Assembly (NCBI GenBank): GCA_949752795.1
Contig: OX457074.1
Coordinates: 27,637,980 to 27,701,979, forward strand
Origin: Hyperoodon ampullatus
Lineage: Eukaryota; Chordata; Mammalia; Artiodactyla; Ziphiidae
Reading direction: 5' to 3'
DNA: 64,000 nucleotides
Numbering within the stretch: the stretch's first letter is position 1; every line of letters starts with the position of its first letter. Position numbers and translations under genes: made by a program. This document shows, one piece after another, positions 48,536 through 61,800 of this stretch. The notes under the pieces are model-generated. The model was not told where the DNA came from, made no database searches, and saw only the letters and a list, made by a program, of their open reading frames with translations.

Positions 48536-51017
48536 TACACTTTTGTTTTAATTATGCAGTTGGCCCTCTTGCGTTGATTTACATTTTATTGATAAAGCTC
48601 AACTGCTTTGGATTATGATGTGTTTACAAGGCTACACAGATAATCTGGAAGGGAAAATGCAGAAATACAAATGACAGAAAATGTTTTATAATAATAAAAT
48701 TTTGTTGGCAAGCAGCACCTTTTCTCAAAGTCAGTCTTTTAATATAATTTGCTTGCTTCATAAATATTTTTTTTTGTTTTTTCATATCTTTATTGATTAG
48801 TAAGCGTGTTAAATGACTAGGGGGGAATCTCAGTCTCTTCAAGAAATTATTTGGTATTATTGATCCAGAATGCTGAGAATTCTCAAAAACGGGTCAGGAA
48901 AATTAAAGTAATAGATGGAGAAAAAATCTCAATTTTAGCTCTTGATATAACTTTTCTTAAATTAGGTTTTTTTTTAAATAATTGAAATAACTAAAACAGA
49001 TGGTGGAAGGTCCATCAAGGTATTTATTTTATGTATTTAAAGCATTTTACTTTGCTGTATTGAATTCCATTCATTCTGGAATTTAGGAGAATTTATCTCT
49101 TTATGAAAGAGATTATTCAAAGTAGAAAATGATTGATGACCTTCGCTTCCAGTTTTCTTCTCAATAGACTTAGTCTCTCTTCTAATGCTTCGTGCATACT
49201 CAGTAATTGTATAAGTTTTATAGAAAAATGCAGGTCTGGCTGAATATTAAGCACAGTACAATAAATAAAGATCTTTTACTTTGCAGAATATTTTACTTGT
49301 GTGTCCCATAGATTCATCAGAGATTCTAATTTTGGATAAAGGCAAGTACATTTAAAGACAATCCAACATCCCTGTGTATGACATTGGCATTCGAATGAGA
49401 AGTGAATTTGGTTCAGGTCGGTTCTCGGAATGCTTGGCATTTAGGTTATTTTAGGTCAAGTCTTTGGGAAATTCAATTAGAGTATTTATTGAATGGTTTT
49501 AGTGAGCTGAATGGTTGTCATGTCATGTCATAGATGATATAAAACATAACTCCTATTTATGAAATAGTTGTGCTAGTCAGATAAGCATCTTACATGTTGT
49601 ATTTAATCCAAGATAATGATGGATGAGTAAGAGGCAGATCATTCTAGGGGAAGTAATTTTGGTTTTGAGAGAGGCATTCTTAGGGAAATAGCCCTTGAAG
49701 TGTTCATTTAGAGCTGAGCAGGATTGAGGTCTGGAGAGAGGAGGGAAAGGATATTTAGGTAGAGGGAAGGGCATTGGCAGAGCCTCAGAGGCCTGACGGT
49801 TCCTGGGGCCTGTGTGGGAATGGGGGGAAAGTTGGGTTGCAGTCAGCCTGTGGGTGCCCTGGATGTTGTTGTGTAATGAGCGTTGCCGTCAGTTTATGGG
49901 CGCCCTCTGTAGAGTGTTCTGTAACTTGCTTCCTCCCTGAGGAAGTGTGACACGCTTCTGCTAGCTGCAGTGTCTTCCCCACAGCTGTGCTGTCTATTGA
50001 GGAGAAGGGGGCCTGCTCTTCCGTGGCTTCCTTACTCCTCAGGATATGGCGTATGAGTTATTTTAATAATGTATCAGTCTGCCTTTTCTTTCTTTTATCA
50101 CAATGCATTTGCTTTCTAAAGTGGTCTTGTTTTCAGGATAATAATTGGGTTTCCACAGGGAAAATAATAATGTATGAGGCAAATTACTGACTAAAGGCAA
50201 ATTACTGACTTAAAAATTGAATCTCTAATTTTTTTCTAGTAGTTCTTCTTTTGTTTAAATTTTTGTTTTGTTACTTATGTGAAGAAACTTATGGAGAGTA
50301 ATTTCTGCTCAGGTGGATAGTGGTACTGTTTAGCACAGCTGATTTGTCTTCTGAAACTTTTACCAATGCAGTGTGATTCACTCCAGTCAAGTTAATTATG
50401 AGGTACATATTTTTTTCCCCTAATGGAGACAACTATAAAAGACAGAGATACAGAAATCATCTTCAGTTTAGATTGAAGAAATTTTAGTTACTACTGTTTG
50501 TTCCTGCTGTTTGATCACAGTTTATTTTTATGTTTTGAAGTCTGTCTCTAATCAAATAAGATTTAATGTTTTAGAAGTAATAGAGGACCATCACTAAACT
50601 AATAAGAAAAGTTAATTTAAGGACAATAATTGATTTTTAAAAATATAAAAGTACATTTCTTGACTTGATTTCAATATGATCTGGTTGTATCCTTATACTG
50701 TGGCAGAAGGAAGTCCACAGTGGGACAAGAATGATGTTTACAAATCACCACCCTTATTATCTATTACTGAACATGTCTTAGTCCAGGCCTGTCTGCCTAC
50801 CACCTCTGTGGTACACTGTTGATTTCATTTTTCTTCCAGTGTTTACTTTAGTTCCTGGACCAATTATCTAGCTGTGATGGGATTCTTCAAAAGTGTCCTA
50901 CATTTTGTACTTAGTGAACTAGTGATTGTTCTGTTTGCAGACATTCTTTCTGAGGCTCTACTCTTGCCTCGAAAACCTACATTTGCAGAAAGGGAAATGT
51001 ATAGGTTTTCCTTTGAA

Positions 51018-51296
51018 ATGTATTTATTTTTTATTTATTTTTGTCTGTGTTGGGTCTTCGTTTCTGTGCAAATGCCTTCTCTAGGTGCGGCGAGCAGGGC
51101 CCACTCCTCATCGTGGTGCGTGGGCCTCTCACTGCCGTGGCCCCTCTTGTTGCAGAGCACAGGCTCCAGAAGCACAGGCTCAGTAGTTGTGGCTCACGGG
51201 ATTAGTTGCTCTGCAGCATTTGGGATCTTCCCGGACCAGGGCTCAAACCCGTGTCCCCTGCACTGTCAGGCGGATACTTAACCACTGCCCCACCAC
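51018..51296 (-). mobile_element. CHR-related SINE (unit copy 3, first)
   Basis: tttttgtctgtgttgggtct to ccactgccccaccac, third counterpart of 43575-43855. Confidence 0.8.
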
Positions 51297-51349
51297 TTAT
51301 TCTTTTTTTAAAAAAACTATTTCCTCATTTGTTTTTATGTGATGATGCC

Positions 51350-51616
51350 TTTATTTATTTATTTTTATTATTGTTTATATTTGGCTGTGTTGGGTCTTTG
51401 TTGTTGCGCACGGGCTTTCTCTGGTTGTGGCAAGTAGGGAATACTCTTTGTTGTGGTCTGCGGACTTCTCATTGTGGTGGCTTCTCTTGTTGTGGAACAC
51501 GGGCTCTAAGTGTGCGGGCTTCAGTAATTGCAGCACCTGGGCTCAGTAGTTGTGGCACACAGGCCCTAGAGTGTGCGGGCTTCAGTAGTTGCTACGTGTG
51601 GCCTCAGTAGTTGTGG
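51350..51616 (-). mobile_element. CHR-related SINE (unit copy 3, second), truncated
   Basis: Same as 43905-44319 but cut off after ggcctcagtagttgtgg. Confidence 0.8.
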
Positions 51617-52189
51617 AAAATTGTGATTGGCCGTTGGTTTTTTCTCAGTCTTTAGCTTGGCTTCGTATCCTTCTAACATAATAGTGTCTTTCAAAGAGGA
51701 AAAAGGTTTAATTTTGAGAAAGTCCAGTTCATAAATTTTTTTCTTTTTTATATTATACTAAGATGGGTAGATTTTAAAATAAGTTTCTGTTCTATAAAAG
51801 TGGTGAAAAGTAACTTAGTGACGGGAATGTCCTCATAAAGTTGACTTTGTGGAAGGTGCAAATGTTATTTTCTGGAAAGGTAGTACTAATTAATATACCT
51901 CTTAGTCTTGGGAACATCTAGGACTTTTGTTTAAGCAAAGGATGCAATTGGTTGAGGTTTGTGAGGGTTTTCACACTTTTTCAAAAAATGATAATCACTA
52001 ATGTGGTTAAATATGTATACTTTCATAATGCAGAACTATGTAGGAATTAGTCCTTAAGATTCTTCCAGGGTTAAAATAGTGGTATATTACATTCCCATTT
52101 GATGCTTTGGGGAGTCCCTGAGTTTGAGTTTCTGCTTCACTGGAACAGCATTAGAACTCTGAGTGTAGGTTCCGATTCAGTGTCTTGGC

Positions 52190-52425
52190 TAAAAGCACGA
52201 GCTGCATCAGAATGTCTGCATTTGAATCCTGCCTTTTATTTACAGTGTAACTGTGGGTGAGTAACTTAACTTGTCTGTGCTTCAGTTTCCTTATCTGTTA
52301 GTGGGAATGATAATAATAACATCCACCTTGTAAGGTCATTATGAGGACTCAAGCAGATTACATAATATAGTCATTTCAACGGCCTCTGGCCCACAGTAAG
52401 CATTCAGCAAATGGCTCTTGTTATT
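52190..52425. repeat. MIR
   Basis: tttgaatcctgccttttatt, gtgggtgagtaacttaactt, tgcttcagtttccttatctg: MIR text. Confidence 0.75.
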
Positions 52426-54479
52426 ATTCTTATTATTATTGCTGAAATAGCTTTATGATAAAATTGTTTAAACAAATGTTTTGGAATATTTTCAAGAGTC
52501 AGAATAAGCACATATCACACTAAGTCATTTCTCTCCCATGCCCACTTTCTTCTCTTTGCACTTGTTATTATTAATCAATACCTGTGACCAGTGTTTTTAA
52601 TAATCATGTATATACACACTGTTTTACAAGACAGCTATCAGTTCATTCCATTTTTCACATCCTGTGAGGTACTAATCAGATATACACATATACATCAGTT
52701 CACTTCAGCTGCCTGAAATATCAACCTAAATTGGCTTAAGCTGGAAAGAAATTTGAGTTAGGCTCACCTAACTGCAAAGTCAGGCAGAGCTAGCTGGATT
52801 CAGGGCTCAAGTAAAGTCATCAGGACTCAGGTTCTCCCCACGAGTCAACTCTTCCTTTTCCTGTATGGACTTCAGTTGTAGGAACTGTATGTTAGAAAAT
52901 TGGCTGTAGCATATTCACCCCCTGTAGCCTGTCAGCATTTAGATTCAGCCGGAAAGAGCGCCTGTCTCTTTCCCAGAAGCCTCAGCAAAAGTCTCATGAT
53001 GTCTCATTGGCTCTTATGGGGTCACATGTCTGACCTGGAGCCAATCGCTGTTTGAGGCTGTGAGACTGGGATTGGCCAGTTCTGGTCACGTGGCACCCGT
53101 GGTTCTTTGGTGGATTCGATCCCACCAGAACCACGCTGACTGAGAGACGGGGAGAGGTGCCTACTCTGAGGGAATTTGTGGGCTTTTATTACCAGAAAAA
53201 GGGATGGACGCTGGCTGGTCAAACGACTAATGTGCTGTTAGGCTCTTTTTGTAGATCGGCAACGGATCACAGGGGTTAATGGATTTGAATTAGACCGGAT
53301 TTGAATTAGAACCTTGGTTACTGATTCCAGCTTTTTTGTCTGTGAAGTTACATCCTCCAGGAATGCCGTTCCCCACAGGGGCAGGAGTTTGCAGAAAGTT
53401 AGTGTTGTGTATTCTTTTGGTGAAAGTTGGATAATTTTTAACAGGAAGAGAAAGAGTCAAGGCAAATAGGGGTGGCCTTCTCAATGGGTGGACGTGGTGC
53501 TTCTTCCCACACTGGTGGGTTTAAGCGACTCAGCCCCCTTCCCTGGGCCTTTCTGTCCCCATGGCAGAGGCTGTACAAGACCCAGCTTGGTCAGTGTCTG
53601 TCCGCTACGTGGCAGGGTTGCATGCTGTAGACACGGGTGTATCCGTGTATCCTGGCCAAGAGTGTTGGCTACATGGTGAGGTGTGTCTGGTGCTGGCGTT
53701 GTATAGAGGTAGTTTCTAGATCTCTGTGTTTTTTTTAGCCCATTTTAGCGTGGCTTGAGACATTGTCTCACTTTGACTTCGGCTGGCAGTTTCTATTTTA
53801 TGTTTTTCAAGAAGATGCTTGAACTTCTTCAGGAGTATGTGTAGCCAGGTCATGCTGTTTCCTGAAGAACCAGAGAACAGAGTTACCAGAGACCTGCCTT
53901 GTATGGAGAGCTACGCTACAGAAGTACCCACAGTGGGGTTCAGGGAGACCGCAGTTAGAAATGAACTGTTGGGACCTGATTAATTGTGGTAGGCATCTTC
54001 ATATCCAGTGCTGAGGTGGGCACCTGAGCCTACATATCAGAGACATTAACTCTTGAAATTAAGTCACTTCCCCCCATAGCTCCCGGAGTTAGTAATTCTG
54101 TCCCTAATCTCTACTTCTGTGTTACTTTTATTGAGATATCCCTGGCTAATATGTTTGGTGATTAATGTTGATGGTAGGCTTTGTGATCTCCCCTCAGAGC
54201 CAGTTTTAGGGGTTAGCTTGTCTTTGTCAGCGATGTACAAGTACACTTGTTTCTCCAATGACTATTGGAGAGCATAATCATTATTATGATTGCATAATCA
54301 TAACCATTATTAGTTTACCGAGATGGTGAAAATGGGTGAAAATAATTCCTCTGTCAAGTAGATAAAGTAGTTACATAGCATGATATTTTATTTTCTATAA
54401 ATACAGTGTTGTATGTTGAAATCTGTAAAGTGATTTCCACTTTGTATAAATTGAAAATATGGAATTTTAGTGAAATAAC

Positions 54480-54770
54480 ACTAGCTAACACTTACTGAGC
54501 ACTCACTGTATGCCAGGCATTCTTTTAAGCACTTTACACGTATTATTTCGCTTAATTCTTAAGTGAAAATAAATAACCATAGGAGGTAGGTATTAGTTGT
54601 CTCCTTGCCATTTTAGAGGTGAGCAAGTTGAGATACTTGAGGCTAAGTCATTTGCTCCAGGTCACACAGCTGGTGAGTGACACAGTTGGTGAGTGACAGC
54701 TGGTGAGTTCTGAATGTAAGTCCTCTGGCTCCAAGTCTGTGCTTTGGATCACTGTGCTGTGTTCTGTGCC
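54480..54770. repeat. MIR
   Basis: actcactgtatgccaggcat, gcactttacacgtattattt, then ggtcacacagctggtgagtg: long MIR copy. Confidence 0.85.
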
Positions 54771-56689
54771 TAGTAAAGATTTTAGCTCATGTGTTGTTAG
54801 TTTTTCTTTTCATTTTGCTTCCTTTTGTAATATTTTCTAGATGTGGGCTAGGAGTTTTATAGAGAAGATTTGCTGATTCTAGGACCTTTGGAATCCATGG
54901 ATTTATCCATCTTCTGTTGCTGTTATTTGGCAAGCAAACACTATATGCTTGTTTATATCAGTAGGTGTCAACCTGGAAAGATTTTGCCCCCCAGGGGACA
55001 TTTGCTGATGTCTGGAGACAGACATCTTTAGTTGTCGTAAGTCAGGAGACGTGCTCCTGGCACCTAGTGGTCAGAGGCCGGGATGCTGCTGAAACATTTA
55101 TGAGGCACAGGACAGCCTTCCGCGACAAAGAATTGTTCAGCCCAAAATGTCAATAGCGTCAACTCTGGCCTATAGAATAAGTGACTGATGATCTTGTAAT
55201 GCCATTCTGATCTCTAATGGGCAAAGTCACATTAGTAATGTAGAAATGATTACTTTTGATGTTTGTTTGATAATTGATTTCCCCAAATTAATGCATGTTT
55301 GTATAAGGGACATAAACACCAATCATAACTTAAATATTGAAGTTCCCTTAAAGTAAACTGGGAATTACAGCCCACTGAGGGAGAGCTGAGGAAGTTTAAT
55401 GGGAGGCCATGTAATGCCTGAGGATACAATACTCTAAATATTTGTTGGATTTCCTTGTGAATTACACAATTAGATTTCATTTTTTGTGTTGTATTAACTT
55501 GTCAAATGTATAAACATTTTAAATATCCTCTAATTTTTAAAACCGTGTTTTGGTATATTTTTAATTAAAAATTTCATACTGAGAAAAGTGGAGAATATTA
55601 CATTGTACCCCGTGTATGTACCACCCATATTTAACAAATGCTAACAAATACTGAAGTCCATTTTGAGCTCTTTCTTATCCCATCCCTTAGGTGTTTCTAC
55701 ATTTTTTATTATACCAAACATCTCAAAAGTTGAAGGGGCCTGGAACTCTTCCGTTGTCTGTCGTCAGGCCTCACTCACTGCTGCTGCCTTTTGTCTGCCT
55801 GTCAGCTTCTCCCCTCATCTTTCACTGCAGTATATAGGCGGTAGAGGGCGGAGCCAGGTTGTCTTTTCAAAGCTGGAAAGGCCAGGCCAAGAGTGGATGT
55901 GTAGGCTGGAGGGAGGTGGGAGGACAATAAGTATGGGTTTCCCCCAATGACTGAAAGCAGAGCGTTCCCATGAAACCTTTCATAAGCCGAAGTGGCATAA
56001 AGCGAAGAAGCAGTGACCATAGGACACATCTTGCTAACGGATGCACAAAATAAATTGAGCTAAAGTACAGAAGCTCAGTGACAGTTCAAAGCTATGGTGG
56101 CTTGATGCTGAGGTGCTGAGTGTGGTTCCCAGGAAGGAGCTGGGTGGTGCCCCTTGCACCCGCTTTTGCAGCGCACAGTGTGAATTGCCTCTGTATGGGC
56201 TGCTGCACAACATGTGCCGGGCACTGTTCTCATTTTCCCCCCTTTTTTGTGAAAACAGATACCTCTTTGGATTTCTTTTGGTAGGGAAAACAGGTGCTAA
56301 CGTGGGTCTTTCTTAAAAGCGAAGTGGCATAAATTGAGCTTTGGAAGGATGGAGGAGACCTGTACCTTGGGGCCGTTTGGTGAGGTAGAAAGTGGGGAGA
56401 GTGAGCGAGGTTGGGAACACGCAAGAAGAGCAGTCTCGGAACCAACAGACATGGTGGTGGGAGGTCTGCAAGCATGGTCCGCCGGAGCAATGTTGTGACT
56501 GTCAGGTCAGAGGATCTTAGGTCTTCTTTGCCCAGGATTGCTGCTCCCTGCATTATGAGTGGTATAGCTCAGGAGAGGCTGTGCTTGAATTCTCAATCTC
56601 TATTACTTGGACTGCTTAGTGGTCTATTATTAATGGCAATGCCTGCTTATCACCAGTTGTTCACAGGACTTCTACATGATAGGTTCCTT

Positions 56690-56822
56690 CTTTTTTTTTT
56701 TTTTTTTGACCACACCATGCCGCCTGCGGGATCTTAGTTCCCCGACCAGGGATCAAACCCTCCCCCCACCCCTTTCCGCCATGGAGGAAGCGCGGATTCC
56801 CAACCACTGCACTGCCCGATAG
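56690..56822 (-). mobile_element. BOV-tA-like SINE with target-site duplication
   Basis: Poly(T) then gaccacaccatgccgcctgc, ending near cactgcactgcc. The flank gataggttccttcttt occurs on both sides (56680s and 56817-56833). Confidence 0.85.
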
Positions 56823-57374
56823 GTTCCTTCTTTATTTAAACACCTCCCATCATGCTCCATTGCTATGGAATAAAGCCCTCACTTCTTGTGGCATTGGAGG
56901 GCATTCTTAGCTCCTTTTCCTCCTTCTCTGACACACCTGGAGTGTATCATGTGCTTTTTCCTTTCTTGGTGACTTGTGCATTCTCTCTGATAAACTCCCC
57001 TGTGCTCTCCCTATCATCTCTGCACAGTGAACTTGTGTTCTTTTGAGGGCAGCTCATGCCTTTCGGCAGATGAAAGGTATTTCTTGTTATTTTTCATTTG
57101 TGCTTTGCCTGTCTTGCTAGAATCTAAGTTTCTTGAAAGTAGCGATGGCATGCTTCCTCTTTGAGTTTAGTGCTGCTAACACAGGGCCTGGCCTCAGGAA
57201 ATGTTTGCTGAAATGAATTAATAGCCAGTTCGAACTTGCCCTTGAGCCAGTGTTTTGTACTGGTCGGAAAAATCCTACATGGTGTGGACTTTGATTCTCT
57301 GAAGTGTCAGTTACAGTATTGTAAGATGGAAGATAGGAGTCTGGGATAGTAAACAGTTTTGCACCTTCTGGTTT

Positions 57375-57588
57375 TCTTTTTTTTTTTTTTTTTGCGGTAT
57401 GTGGGCCTCTCACTGTTGTGGCCTCTCCCGTTGCGCAGCACACACTCCGAACGCGCAGACACAGCAGCCATGGCTCATGGGCCCAGCCACTCTGCGGCAT
57501 GTGGGATCTTCCTGAACCGGGACACTAACCCGTGTCCCCTGCATCGGCAGGCGGAATCTCAAACACCGTGCCACCAGGAAAGCCCTAG
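57375..57588 (-). mobile_element. CHR-type SINE
   Basis: Poly(T) then gcggtatgtgggcctctcac, ending accaggaaagccc. Confidence 0.9.
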
Positions 57589-57664
57589 ATTTCTTTTGTT
57601 AATGCAGAGCCTTAGTTTACTACCCACACCCCCAATATTGTTATCTACTTTAATTATGTGTTCT

Positions 57665-57922
57665 TTTTAAATTTTAATTATTTATTTATTTGGTTGCACC
57701 GGGTCTTAGTTGCAGCCGGTTGGCTCCTTAGTTGCGGCTCAAGGGCTCCCCAGTTGCAGCAGGCAGGCTCCTTTAGTTGCGGCTTGCAGGTTCCTTAAGT
57801 GTGGCGTGTGAACTCTTACTTGATACATGCATGTGAGACCTAGTTCCCTCACCAGGGATCGAACCCGGGCTCCCTGCATTGGGAGCACAGTGTCTTAACC
57901 ACTGCACCAGCAGGGAAGTTCC
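57665..57922 (-). mobile_element. CHR-related SINE
   Basis: ttatttatttggttgcaccg to gcaccagcagggaagttcc, diverged. Flanked by ttaattat / caattatgtgttc copies. Confidence 0.75.
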
Positions 57923-58289
57923 AATTATGTGTTCCTTTATTCATGGCATGTATACATAATTCTTATCTTTTTTCCCCTGTATTTTTATAAATACAGAAAA
58001 GTGAATAACATCTTAAAATAAAATGAAGGAAAGGCCTAATGTATCTGAGTTTTTCTCAGTAGCACGAAGGGAGATGTTTGCCAGCAAGAACTGTGGCAAG
58101 GTTATCCCAGATGTCAACTGTCTCTACTACCAGGGGCTCAGAGCCCTTCTGAAGCTTCCTAATTGTCCAGGACAGCTCCATTATGACTCACCGTACAGGG
58201 CCTAGCCTCTCATGCAACACTCAACATTTAAAAATTAGTCTTCATTTCTCCTTCCCAGCAGGCAGCTTCAGTTGGAGAAAGTAATTTCA

Positions 58290-58450
58290 TTGTCTTATGT
58301 ACTCATTCATTCACTCAGTCAACAGACCATCACTCCTCTATTATATGCCAAGATCTATGCTTGCTTCTGGTAACAAGGAAAGAATAATATATGGTTCCTT
58401 CAAGCACTTAAGGAGCTCATAAACTAGTGACAGAGGAAGATGCACAAACC
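58290..58450. repeat. ancient L2-like repeat
   Basis: cattcattcactcagtcaac, ttatatgccaagatctatgc, acttaaggagctcataaact: diverged copy of the same family as at 27.0, 28.6 and 40.65 kb. Confidence 0.5.
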
Positions 58451-59152
58451 AATCAATAAAGAATTAACAATGCTTTGACTTTATTTGTATTATTTGAATT
58501 TTTATGACTATATTTATATACTACACCCTGTTCAAAGTGGAAATAGATATTTAAGAAAGAACTAGTGATGTAAAAAATCCACAGTAATATGTAAGTTATT
58601 TAGAGAGTTAAGACTGGAAATATTTGCACTCTCAAAGAAGCTTGTTAATGCAGATGAACCCCTAATTCTTTTGGTTGCTTTATTTACATTTATAGAGGTA
58701 TAGGTATTCCCTCTTCTAACAGGAGTTAGTAACTTGGGGAGGGGGTGCTACAGATTAAGGTCCTGATTCAGTGGCAGGTCCATCTTACCTCCTCTTCAGG
58801 TCATATTCTCAAGCAGGAGCTACAGGATGAGAGGAGTAAAACAGTTCACTTCCTTTGCTTACTCCCAGCCCCATAATAGGCTTCTGCTGGGCTTCCTTGG
58901 TTGTTTTCATCATCACTTTCACCACCAGAGGTCAGGGAACCTTCCGGTTAATCAGGGGCCCTGGAAATGATGCAGAAAAGTACTGACTTAAAAAAAATAA
59001 CATTTATTTAGGGCTGACTGTGAGCTCATTGCTTAAAATGTCCTACTTAATCTTCACAACCACTCTATGAAATTGTTATTGGTAAATCTCAGGTATATCC
59101 AAAATAATCTCTATGTAGGATTGTGATATTTTTAGGACTTTTATGTCTTTAG

Positions 59153-59275
59153 GTTCGTCTTGGCACCAGACATAAGGCGGTTCAACATAATACGCTGGCC
59201 CTAAACAGCTCCAGATGCCAAGAATTGGCAAATCACTACTTTGGTTTCAATGGGTGGTCAAAAAGGATCATCAAG
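59153..59275 (+). CDS. RDM1: RDM1 exon (VRLGTRHK...)
   Basis: RDM1 (RAD52 motif protein 1) binds DNA and takes part in the response to cisplatin and in homologous recombination. The 123-bp exon has acceptor GTCTTTAG and donor GTAAAC. It encodes 41 codons (VRLGTRHKAVQHNTLALNSS ... HYFGFNGWSKRIIK) that are nearly identical to human RDM1 just after its RRM domain, in the RAD52-like motif. The frame is open and the phase is 0 at both ends. Confidence 0.93.
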
Positions 59276-59650
59276 GTAAACTCTGTAGATTTTCTTTGAC
59301 TCACCAGACTCCTTTCAACATTGAACTCCTAGACTTTAGAGAGAAGAATAGAACAGGGCTATGAGGAGGAGATGTGAGAGCCTTCCACATGGAAGTATGT
59401 GAGCATTGGCCTGCCACCTAGAATTAGTGATAATCTCAATGACTTGGATGGTGGTGTCCATAATTTTCTCCAGTATTTGTATGGTATATAATAAAAAATA
59501 CTTGTCCATATCTAGTCATTCATTTGCAAGTCTCACTTGATTTTGAAGCTATTGCATACCTAAACTTTTACCTGGGATTGCTGGAGTTTCGTTTTTATTT
59601 CTAACAACAGGATATTTTGAAGTCTAGCGTTTAATTCATAATCCTAACAG

Positions 59651-59819
59651 CTTCAGGATCTTTCTAACCTTGAAGAAAGGGAAAATGAAGATATTGTGAC
59701 ACCACTTCAGAAGCAAAGCCTGAAGATCTTCTGTGCTTTCGAGGTGGTGTTGCCCTCCCATGAGTGCAGGAGTCCCGGAGTTGTCATGGCTGAGGAACCT
59801 TTGCATAAGTTGGAGGAAG
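59651..59819 (+). CDS. RDM1: RDM1 exon (LQDLSNLEE...)
   Basis: A 169-bp exon with acceptor CTAACAG and donor GTCTGT (no G at +5, weak). It encodes LQDLSNLEERENEDIVTPLQ, KQSLKIFCAFEVVLPSHECR and SPGVVMAEEPLHKLEE, matching RDM1 directly after the preceding exon. The frame is open. Phase out is 1, matching the next exon. Confidence 0.93.
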
Positions 59820-60770
59820 GTCTGTTTTCCAGTATGTTTGTGTGTGGGGAGGTGAGGGAGTGGGATTTCTCTTTTTTCCTTTCTTTCTGAAACTCACCTT
59901 TTCAGATACATCATCACCTTTTCTAAGCCACTAAAGCCCTGGGCAGATTTTTTCTGCCTGACAATATAGGTTTTTATCTTAGGCAATACCTGACAGCACC
60001 TTAAACTTTAGAATTTTAGAACTGACTGCCTGCCAAGAAGCTTAGGAGGATGGAAAATTAGTTAGTTTTTTTTTTGTTGTTAATTGTTATGTGCTAAAAT
60101 ATTTCTTTAAATACAGATGTCTTCTGGCCTTCAGTTATCCCAACAAAATCATTGTCTAAAGATTGAAATAAACTCTTGTGTATATATTCAGTCCTTTGCC
60201 TCCTATAGAAGGGCCTGAGCAGAAAAAGTAAATGTAGATCCCTAGAAAGGGGATTCTGATTGGTAGTGAGTTTCTTCCTAGAATCCATGGCACTTGGGCT
60301 TAGGGTTTTAACTCAGAGGCAGGGCTGTTAGCGAATGGAGTGGAGGAGGCTCCACCATCCACCTGAGTGGGTGATGGTTGAGGAGCGACCAGATCATCTG
60401 CACTATCACCAAATCTATCTCAGTGTATGAATCAAGCCCTTTACGCACAGGAGAGCAGGGTCTGTAGCAGTGCAGCCTCAGCTTGTCCATTTGAAATCTG
60501 TGAGTAGTATGAGATTTGTGCCATGTTCTTGGTTTGCATTTCCGATCGAGTATTTTAGGAACTTCCAGAATAGATCTGAGCAGTAAAAATGTGCCATGCC
60601 AGGATATACCTACAACAGAGACATTCACCCGTACCCCAGTGTTGTGCCTGCCGTTAATCACTAAGATAATGATCTAAGAATCAGAGATGCATTTTTAGTT
60701 TTAAACACGTAACCTAGAAATCAGTTATTCAGACAGACACTTAAAATTCATCTGTTTTGGTTGGATTTAG

Positions 60771-60869
60771 GGTCATTATCATTCCTTATGGAAAGGAAGG
60801 TAACCCAGAAGCTTGCTATTCAGAAGGCTATGACAGATGCATTCCAGAAACTGCTGATTGTGGTTTTAG
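60771..60869 (+). CDS. RDM1: RDM1 exon (SLSFLMERK...)
   Basis: A 99-bp exon with acceptor TGGATTTAG and donor GTAAGA. It encodes GSLSFLMERKVTQKLAIQKA and MTDAFQKLLIVVL, matching RDM1. The two following RDM1 exons (C-terminal acidic tail) and the two preceding ones (RRM domain) were not found, so only the middle of the gene is present. Confidence 0.93.
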
Positions 60870-61393
60870 GTAAGACCTTTTTGATTGTCCTTGAAGTACT
60901 TCAATTTCAGTGAGCAAATAAAGTTACTTGAAAAGTTAATTGGATGAAAATAATGGTTATCTAAAACATTACGTATTCTTTCATTCACCAGATGCTTTCA
61001 AAGCAGCAGTCTTAAATTTGTTCTTTGTGGCATTTGTGAGAAAAATGACAGCAGATACTATTGTCCCCAGTGTTTAGATGTAGAGTGACTTGCCTCAGTT
61101 CATACAGAAAGTGTTTGATCCAGTTCTTCCCCAATTGCTTGCTTATCATACAGAATACTGTAGTGATTATAAGCCTTGGACACCTGTGTTTGAGTCCTAA
61201 CTTAGTCTCTTAGATTTTTTTTTTGCTGTTGTTGTTGCAATTTTAAGTTTTTGTAGCCAGAAACATTTGAAGGTATTTAATATCTCTAAGGTGCAATTTC
61301 TTTATCTGCAAATAACATTATTAATACAGGTTATCACCTAATGGAGGATATTGTAAGAGTAAATGAGATGATGAATGTAAAAAGCTTACATAC

Positions 61394-61630
61394 AGAGTGA
61401 AGTAAGTCAGAAAGAGAAAGACAAATACCGTATGCTATCACATATATATGGAATTTAAAAAAAAAAGCTTATGAAGAACCCACGTGTAAAACAGGAATAA
61501 AGACACAGACCTACTTGAGAATGGACTTGAGGATATGGAGAGGTGGAAGGGTAAGCTGTGACAAAGTGAGAGAGAGGCATGGACATATATATACAACCAA
61601 ACGTAAGGTAGATAGGTAGTGGGAAGCAGC
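61394..61630 (+). mobile_element. L1 3' UTR fragment
   Basis: Reverse complement of the L1 text at 10240-10480: gtgaagtaagtcagaaagag, gacaaataccgtatgctatc, agacacagacctacttgaga, ggtagtgggaagcagccg. It stops abruptly at 61630 without the usual poly(A) end, right before CHRNB1-derived sequence. Confidence 0.85.
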
Positions 61631-61800
61631 CGACCTGTTCTTTACTCACATCCGTCGCCCGCAGTTTCACACTCTGCTATTCTGTGGGCCTGCCCTTGGT
61701 TCAAAGCCATGGTAGAAGAACCTGGGTGCAGTACAGGGCCTTGAGGCCGCCTTCTCTGGGGGTCTGGAGCTCAGGAACAGTTTAATCGTCCTACGCCCAG

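Larger units (their letters stand above)
47290..51009. repeat. 3.72 kb tandem unit, copy 2
   Basis: Second full copy. All three SINEs of copy 1 are present at the same relative positions, so they were inserted before the duplication. Confidence 0.92.
51010..51616. repeat. 3.72 kb tandem unit, partial copy 3
   Basis: Starts like copies 1 and 2 with the two leading SINEs and ends abruptly at ggcctcagtagttgtgg, inside the second SINE, where unrelated sequence begins. Offset from copy 2 is about 3720 bp. Confidence 0.9.
51617..56685. other. AT-rich DNA without recognised gene
   Basis: Contains MIR pieces (52.2-52.42 and 54.48-54.77 kb, the second with a triple gtgagtgaca-type repeat at 54.67-54.71 kb) and a short old L1-like piece (55.57-55.66 kb). 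No RDM1 first or second exon was recognised here, although the RDM1 5' end should lie upstream of 59153. Confidence 0.55.
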
